This document shows, in pieces, positions 7,126 through 10,852 of a DNA stretch of 10,852 nucleotides. The notes under the pieces were generated by a model. The model had not been told where the DNA came from. It saw only the letters and a program-made list of their open reading frames with translations, and did no database searches. Positions within the stretch are counted from its first letter, which is position 1. The number at the start of each line of letters is the position of its first letter. Source of the DNA: Acidimicrobiia bacterium. GTDB taxonomy: Bacteria > Actinomycetota > Acidimicrobiia > IMCC26256. The DNA is taken from positions 1 to 10,852 of the forward strand of contig JALRDW010000064.1 in assembly GCA_023262065.1 (NCBI GenBank), in the 5' to 3' direction. Made by a program: the position numbers and the translations under genes.

Positions 7126-7961
7126 CACGCGGCCGCCCGGGCGAGGGCGGCGAACGCCGCGAGGTCGAGCGTCTCGGCCCGCGCCGCGGGATCGACCCCG
7201 GCCGCCTCGAGGACCGGGATCGTGCGCTCACCGAGCAATGGCACGAGCGCCCGGCGCAGCATCTTGCGCCGCTGCGCGAACCCGGCGCCGACGATCGCGG
7301 CGAACCCGGCGTACGAGGGCACCTCCACCGGCGGGGATGCGTGCCGGTCGATGCGGACGAGTGCGGAGTCGACCTTGGGCGGGGGGAGGAACACGCTCGG
7401 CGGCACGGTCCCGACGACGCTGGCCCGACCGTGGAAGGCCAGACGCACCGAGACCGATCCGTACTCCTTGCCCCCGACCCCGGCGGCCATCCGCTCCCCC
7501 ACCTCCCGCTGGACCATCACGAGGAGCCGGGTGATCGCCGGCACCTGCTCGAGGATCCGCATCACGATCGGCGTCGCCACGTTGTACGGCAGGTTCGAGA
7601 CGCAGACGACCGGACCCGGTCCGAGGAGCACGCCCAGGTCCTCGGTGAGCGCGTCGCCCCGCACGACGCGCACCCGCTCGGCGTGGCCCGTGGTGGCGAG
7701 GACCGCGTCGAGCAGCGGCAGCACGTGACGGTCGAGTTCGAGCGCGGTGACCTCCACCTCCGCCTCGACGAGCGCGGCCGTGAGGGAGCCGACGCCGGGT
7801 CCGATCTCGAGGACGCGCGTGCCCGCCGAGACCCCGGCGAGGCGGACGATGCGACGCGAGGTGTTGGGATCGGCGAGGAAGTGCTGACCGAGTGCGCGGC
7901 TCGGCGTCTTGCCGTGCTCGGCCAGCAGGGCCCGGATCGAGGTCGCGGTCGGGACGGTCAC
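7125..7961 (-). CDS. rsmA: 16S rRNA (adenine1518-N6/adenine1519-N6)-dimethyltransferase
   Basis: RsmA (KsgA) dimethylates the two adjacent adenines in the helix 45 loop of 16S rRNA with S-adenosylmethionine, a late check in 30S assembly. The 278-residue protein has LGQHFLADP (24-32), the SAM-binding EIGPGVGSLT (52-61), acidic E75 in ALELDRH, GDALTEDL, and the catalytic NLPYN (123-127). The C-terminal domain includes VFLPPPKVDSALVRI and FAQRRKMLRRAL. The start is GTG at 7961; no good Shine-Dalgarno precedes it and no better start is visible. It lies 52 nt after the cell-wall protein gene and overlaps ispE, the same order as rpfB-ksgA-ispE in mycobacteria. Confidence 0.97.
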   Translation of the reverse strand: MTVPTATSIRALLAEHGKTPSRALGQHFLADPNTSRRIVRLAGVSAGTRVLEIGPGVGSLTAALVEAEVEVTALELDRHVLPLLDAVLATTGHAERVRVVRGDALTEDLGVLLGPGPVVCVSNLPYNVATPIVMRILEQVPAITRLLVMVQREVGERMAAGVGGKEYGSVSVRLAFHGRASVVGTVPPSVFLPPPKVDSALVRIDRHASPPVEVPSYAGFAAIVGAGFAQRRKMLRRALVPLLGERTIPVLEAAGVDPAARAETLDLAAFAALARAAA

Positions 7962-7988
7962 GTGGGAGATGGTCGCAGGTCGCGCACC

Positions 7989-8011
7989 CCCGCGCCGACC
8001 ACCGGCGGGCG
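7989..8011 (-). other. Small inverted repeat between the cell-wall gene and rsmA
   Basis: CGCGCC (7989-7994) and GGCGCG (8006-8011) form a 6-bp stem with an 11-nt loop in the 52-nt gap after the DPBB gene's TAG stop. No T-run follows on the minus strand. In such GC-rich DNA it may be chance, or a weak attenuator before rsmA. Confidence 0.2.
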
Positions 8012-8013
8012 CG

Positions 8014-9489
8014 CTACCAGTCGATGCGCACCGGGATCACGCCCTGCCCCAACGGGGCGAGCCTGCTGAAGGTGTCCTTCGACATGTCGAGGATGCGACC
8101 GGCACCGAACGGGCCACGATCCCGGATCGTGCAGGAGGCCACGGCACCGGTGGTGAGGTTGGTGATGCGCACCACGGTGCCGAACGGGAGCGTCTTGTGC
8201 GCACAGGAGGCCATGGTGAACGCGTAGTGCGAACCCTGGCCGGTCTCGCTGCGACCGGTGCTGCTCGGGACCGGCGCCCCGGCCTCGGCGCGCGGCGCCG
8301 TGGCCCGCCGGACCGGGCGGGTGCCGACCGCCAGGATGCGGTCGACCGGGGCGCGGACGACCTCGGTCCGCACCACGCTGCGACCGGCCTCGACCCCGTC
8401 CCGCAGCGTCACCGCGTAGACGACCCGGTTCTGACCCGCGACCCCCGCCCGCACCACGCGGGTCTGGCCGACGTCGAGGTTCGGGTCGCTGCGCCGCTCG
8501 TCACGGAAGGGGACACTCACGAGGGCCGTGCGCTGACCGGCCGCGAGTCGGGTGACGCGCACCCGGAGCCCGTCGGTGAGGCGGGCATCGAGTGTCGGGC
8601 TCACCTCGTCGTTCGGGCCCAGCGCCACCGCCTCGGCCGCGAGCAGCTCGCGCACCGTGAGGGCGGTCGCGCTCAACGAGCGCGCCGCGCCGTCGACCTG
8701 GAGGGTGACGGGCCGGGGGGTGCGCACGACGACGGTGGATCCGGCCGCCAGGCGATCGGGGGCCGCGGTCACGAGCGCGTTGGGCGCCGCTGCGAGTTCG
8801 GGGAGCAACCGGGCCGCGGTGCGTCGCGTCGTGCGCACGGTGCGTCGTTCGCCGTCGAGGTCGACGACGACCGGGAACGCGCGCAGCACCCGCACCGAGG
8901 TGTCGCCGTCGAGCCGGGCCTCGGCCGCGGGCACGACACGGTCGGCGGGTGCGAGGGTCACGTCGGCCTCGCGCAGCACGTCGGCCACGCGGGTGCCGCG
9001 GGTCTGCACCGTCGTGGCGATCCCGTCGACCGAGAGTGCGACGTAGCGGATCGGGTTCGACGGCCCGAGGAGGTGTGACACCCCGAGGGCGACGGCGAGG
9101 ATGAGCAGGACGGCGCCGAACCACTCGAGGCGGTGACGGTTGCGGACGGAGTGGTCGACCGCCGGGGCCGGGTGCGCCGCAGCGGCCGGCCGCTCCTCCG
9201 GGGCCGGCGCCGGTGCCCGCACGACCCGGGTCGGCGCGGGGTCGGCCACCGCAGCGTCGAAGGCGCGCCCCGAGGTGGACCAGAAGGCCGCCTCGATCGT
9301 CAGCAGTTCGGCGTCGAGGGCCGCCCGGGCCTCGCGGGCCTCATGGTCGGCGGGCGCGAACCCGCGGTCGTCCCGGTCGATGGTCGGGGTCGGGGCCTCG
9401 GGGCTCCCGGCGAGCGCGGCCGATGCGTCGCGGATCGGGAGCCAGACCGCGGGTTCCGGGGCGTCGCGGCGGGCCGGCGAGGGCCGCAC
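8014..9489 (-). CDS. Membrane-anchored cell-wall protein: DUF348 x3, G5, RlpA-type double-psi beta-barrel
   Basis: Probably a peptidoglycan-remodelling protein at the rpfB position. Numbered from GTG 9489 (491 aa): a cytoplasmic Pro/Ala/Arg-rich tail of about 120 residues, one membrane helix (about 121-141, LEWFGAVLLILAVALGVSHLL), three DUF348 units (about 147-315), a G5 domain (about 321-389), a linker, and a C-terminal RlpA-like barrel (about 416-491). In the barrel, H431 (AHKTLPFGT) and D457 (RDRGPF) match the residues important in RlpA lytic transglycosylases. C429 and C453 could form a disulfide outside the cell. The frame is open up to a TTG at 9690, but the first 57 codons of that version have clearly lower GC3 and contain promoter- and hairpin-like sequence, so I prefer a later start. 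GTG 9489 lacks a good Shine-Dalgarno, so the exact start is unsure. Enzymatic activity is inferred. Confidence 0.85.
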   Translation of the reverse strand: MRPSPARRDAPEPAVWLPIRDASAALAGSPEAPTPTIDRDDRGFAPADHEAREARAALDAELLTIEAAFWSTSGRAFDAAVADPAPTRVVRAPAPAPEERPAAAAHPAPAVDHSVRNRHRLEWFGAVLLILAVALGVSHLLGPSNPIRYVALSVDGIATTVQTRGTRVADVLREADVTLAPADRVVPAAEARLDGDTSVRVLRAFPVVVDLDGERRTVRTTRRTAARLLPELAAAPNALVTAAPDRLAAGSTVVVRTPRPVTLQVDGAARSLSATALTVRELLAAEAVALGPNDEVSPTLDARLTDGLRVRVTRLAAGQRTALVSVPFRDERRSDPNLDVGQTRVVRAGVAGQNRVVYAVTLRDGVEAGRSVVRTEVVRAPVDRILAVGTRPVRRATAPRAEAGAPVPSSTGRSETGQGSHYAFTMASCAHKTLPFGTVVRITNLTTGAVASCTIRDRGPFGAGRILDMSKDTFSRLAPLGQGVIPVRIDW

Positions 9490-9516
9490 CGAGCGCAGGG
9501 CGTACCGGCGCGCGCG

Positions 9517-9655
9517 GGCCTCGTGGTTGTGCTGACCGCCCCGCGCTCCGGCGCGGGTGGAGTGACCGTCGATGGGTCGCGCCCCTTGGCTCCGCCGAGC
9601 CCGCACCGGATCGGCACGGGCCACCCGGGCTCCACCCTCAGGTGGGGCCGGGACC
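9517..9655 (-). ncRNA. Structured 5' leader, possible c-di-AMP (ydaO/yuaA)-like riboswitch
   Basis: The leader contains three perfect hairpins with 4-nt loops: CCACC-TGAG-GGTGG (9645-9632), GGCTC-GGCG-GAGCC (9601-9588) and CCCGCGC-CGGA-GCGCGGG (9557-9540). In order it also carries GCCGATCCG, then GGGG..GACCC, and finally GTCAGC followed by AACC, CG and GGC (9536-9517). The order and some core bases recall the ydaO aptamer (…AUCCG, GG…CGGAGGAACC, GGGGUGAAUCC, GUCAGCUAACCUCG…GGC). However, several conserved positions differ and stem P1 is poor. ydaO switches are known upstream of actinobacterial cell-wall hydrolase genes such as rpf, which fits the gene downstream. A structured leader is fairly likely; the ligand is a guess. 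Confidence 0.38.
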
Positions 9656-9661
9656 CCGGGG

Positions 9662-9690
9662 ACCGTACCGACGACCCCCGAGCGCGGCAA
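9662..9690 (-). promoter_or_regulatory. Putative promoter of the DUF348/G5/DPBB gene
   Basis: TTGCCG (9690-9685) and TACGGT (9667-9662) are spaced by exactly 17 nt, which fits a housekeeping-type sigma promoter with start near 9655. The TTG of the -35 is also the first codon of the longest open frame, which would then not be a real start codon. Confidence 0.45.
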
Positions 9691-9722
9691 TCCGTGATCC
9701 AGTAACTGGGAGATCGTACGGA
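9691..9722. promoter_or_regulatory. Composite palindrome next to the promoter, possible operator
   Basis: Three nested inverted pairs share one centre: CCAGT/ACTGG (9699-9709, one central base), GATC/GATC (9696-9699 and 9712-9715) and TCCGT/ACGGA (9691-9695 and 9718-9722). The element abuts the proposed -35, a typical place for an activator or repressor site. The one-base centre makes an RNA hairpin less likely than a protein-binding site. No known regulator motif is recognised. Confidence 0.4.
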
Positions 9723-9725
9723 TCG

Positions 9726-9769
9726 CCGCAGGTCGGGGCTCTGGACTCCCTCAGCCCGGGATCCTGCGG
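9726..9769 (-). terminator. Nested hairpin directly after tatD, possible weak terminator
   Basis: CCGCAGG and CCTGCGG (9726-9732 and 9763-9769) enclose an inner pair GGGCT/AGCCC (9736-9740 and 9753-9757), starting right after the tatD stop. No T-run follows on the minus strand, so it may terminate partially, or act as an mRNA end-stabilising structure separating metG-tatD from the cell-wall gene. Confidence 0.35.
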
Positions 9770-10534
9770 TCAGCTCCGGCCGAGGAGTCGGCGGGTGGTC
9801 GCCCGGGTCGCCGCCGCGACCTCCTCGACGTCCCGGCCCATCGCCGCCGCCAGGGCCTCCCCGACGTGCACCACGTACCCCGGCTCGTTCGCGCGGCCCC
9901 GGTGCGGGACCGGGGCGAGGTACGGCGCGTCGGTCTCGACGAGGACGCGGTCGAGGGGCGCGAGCGCGGCAGCGGCCCGCAGGTCGTCGGCGGTGCGGAA
10001 GGTGATGATGCCGCTGAACGACAGGTGGCAGCCGAGCGCGAGCGCCCGCTCCGCCTCCGCCGGACCGCCGGTGAAGCAGTGCAGCACGGTGCGGGTCGGG
10101 ACGCCCTCGGCCTCGAGCACGCGGAAGGTGTCCGGCCAGGCCTCACGGGTGTGGATCACGAGGGTGCGGTCGTGGGTGTGGGCGAGCCCGATCTGCCAGC
10201 GGAACGCCTCCTCCTGATCGGCCCGCGGGGAGTGCTCGTAGTGCAGGTCGAATCCGGCCTCCCCCACCCCGACGACCGCCGGATGGGTCACGAGCGACTC
10301 GATCCCGGGGCGCTGGTCGGCGAGGTGGCGGGCCTCGTGCGGGTGCAACCCGACGACCGCGGCGACGTCGTGGTCCGCCTCGGCGAGTTCGACGGAGGCG
10401 CGCGAGGTCTCGAGGTCGGTCCCGACGCAGACGAACCGATCGACCCCGGCCGCCCGCGCCCGCGCGAGGGCCGGGGTGGCGCCCTCCTCCAGCGAGAACA
10501 GGTGGACGTGGCTGTCGGCCCAGCGGGTGGTCAC
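9770..10534 (-). CDS. tatD: TatD-family metal-dependent DNase/hydrolase
   Basis: TatD proteins are TIM-barrel amidohydrolase-superfamily enzymes with Mg-dependent 3'-5' exonuclease activity on DNA and RNA in vitro; the cellular role is not settled. The 254-residue length is typical. All expected metal ligands are visible: H9 and H11 in DSHVHL, E92 in VGVGEAGFDLHY, H128 in LVIHTREA, H152 in VLHCFTGG and D202 in VETDAPYLAP. Other family stretches are GLHPHEA and LSFSGIITFR. The start is GTG at 10534, overlapping the metG stop by 4 bases (GTGA), with GGAG about 8 nt upstream. That implies cotranscription and coupled translation with metG, an association kept in mycobacteria and Bacillus. Confidence 0.96.
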   Translation of the reverse strand: MTTRWADSHVHLFSLEEGATPALARARAAGVDRFVCVGTDLETSRASVELAEADHDVAAVVGLHPHEARHLADQRPGIESLVTHPAVVGVGEAGFDLHYEHSPRADQEEAFRWQIGLAHTHDRTLVIHTREAWPDTFRVLEAEGVPTRTVLHCFTGGPAEAERALALGCHLSFSGIITFRTADDLRAAAALAPLDRVLVETDAPYLAPVPHRGRANEPGYVVHVGEALAAAMGRDVEEVAAATRATTRRLLGRS

Positions 10535-10852
10535 CCGGCGGACTCCGGCGCGACCTCGAGGCGCGGGAACAGCGCCGGGCCCTTCTCGATCGCGTTGCCG
10601 GCGGTGGCGACCGCGCCCCAGCGCGCGTCGTCCGGCACCCGACCCCGGGTCGGGTCGCCCGTGAGCCCGAGCCGCCGGTGCAGTTCGGCGCTCGCCCGCG
10701 GCAGGACCGGTGACGCGAGCAGCGCGACGATCCGCAACGCCTCGAGGCAGTCCCCGAGCACTGCGGCTGCCCCGGCCGTGTCGCCGGCCTTGTTGAGGGC
10801 CCAGGGCTGACGATCCTCGATGAAGGCGTTCGTCGCCCCGATGAACTCCCAG
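10531..10852 (-). CDS. metG: Methionyl-tRNA synthetase, C-terminal 106 residues (5' end outside window)
   Basis: Only the end of the gene is present: the frame enters from the right edge and stops at TGA 10533-10531. The visible part is the alpha-helical anticodon-binding domain of class I MetRS, with WEFIGATNAFIEDRQPWALNKA, the family pattern of Trp, Asn and PW around the helices, followed by LGDCLEALRIVALLASPVLP. It ends near LFPRLE without a C-terminal tRNA-binding (EMAP/Trbp111) domain, as in many actinobacterial short forms. It is the first visible gene of the metG-tatD pair. Confidence 0.9.
   Translation of the reverse strand, partial: WEFIGATNAFIEDRQPWALNKAGDTAGAAAVLGDCLEALRIVALLASPVLPRASAELHRRLGLTGDPTRGRVPDDARWGAVATAGNAIEKGPALFPRLEVAPESAG

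Noticed and set aside
5951..7231. 426-residue minus-strand frame over tRNA-Gln, bS22 and ispE
   Set aside because: It runs through a tRNA gene and overlaps ispE in another frame. Its product is almost entirely R, G, A and P.
7341..9078. Long plus-strand frames opposite rsmA and the DPBB gene
   Set aside because: Antisense shadows; the minus-strand products carry clear family motifs over the same bases.
9517..9624. Confident assignment as a ydaO/yuaA c-di-AMP riboswitch
   Set aside because: Several near-invariant positions differ (GGGGUGAAUCC is GGGGCGCGACCC here, and GCUAAC has an insertion), and the closing stem is weak. Kept only as a possibility.
1..10852. Mobile element, CRISPR array, phage or novel defence system
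   Set aside because: No transposase, integrase, spaced repeats or unfamiliar multi-gene cassette is visible; all protein genes belong to known core families.

Overview
The window is very GC-rich (roughly 70% or more by eye), with GC-biased third codon positions and long antisense ORF shadows. It looks like ordinary chromosome from an actinobacterium. The gene order resembles the Mycobacterium/Streptomyces chromosome (metG-tatD-rpfB-ksgA-ispE and glmU-prs-rplY-pth-mfd), and a bS22 gene is present. The rpfB position holds a DUF348/G5/RlpA-type protein instead of a transglycosylase-type Rpf. That, with the overall codon style, suggests a deep branch such as Acidimicrobiia, but the class is an inference. 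I see no mobile element, CRISPR array, phage gene or toxin system.

Right-hand block (about 6274-10852), all on the minus strand, in transcription order: the C-terminal end of metG, tatD (GTGA overlap), a regulatory gap, a membrane-anchored DUF348x3-G5-DPBB cell-wall protein, rsmA/ksgA, and ispE (TGATG overlap). The tatD-to-cell-wall-gene gap (9490-9769) is the most interesting stretch. It holds a nested hairpin after tatD, a composite palindrome, a plausible promoter, and a leader with three perfect hairpins. The leader has weaker GC3 than the rest of the gene, so the longest ORF start (TTG at 9690) is probably wrong. Parts of the leader resemble the c-di-AMP (ydaO/yuaA) riboswitch, but not conclusively.

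Middle (about 5892-6250): a tRNA-Gln(UUG) gene on the minus strand and, divergently on the plus strand, a 33-residue gene for ribosomal protein bS22 (AURKAIP1/COX24 family). bS22 has its own promoter close to the ATG. A strong hairpin terminator lies between it and the convergent ispE.

Left-hand block (1-5827), minus strand: glmU, prs, rplY (L25/Ctc), pth and the N-terminal 60% of mfd, tightly packed except for a 129-nt gap between prs and rplY. Together the genes cover cell-wall precursor supply (GlmU) and remodelling (the G5/DPBB protein), PRPP and isoprenoid precursors (Prs, IspE), translation and ribosome maturation (MetG, tRNA-Gln, RsmA, L25, Pth, bS22), and transcription-coupled repair (Mfd).
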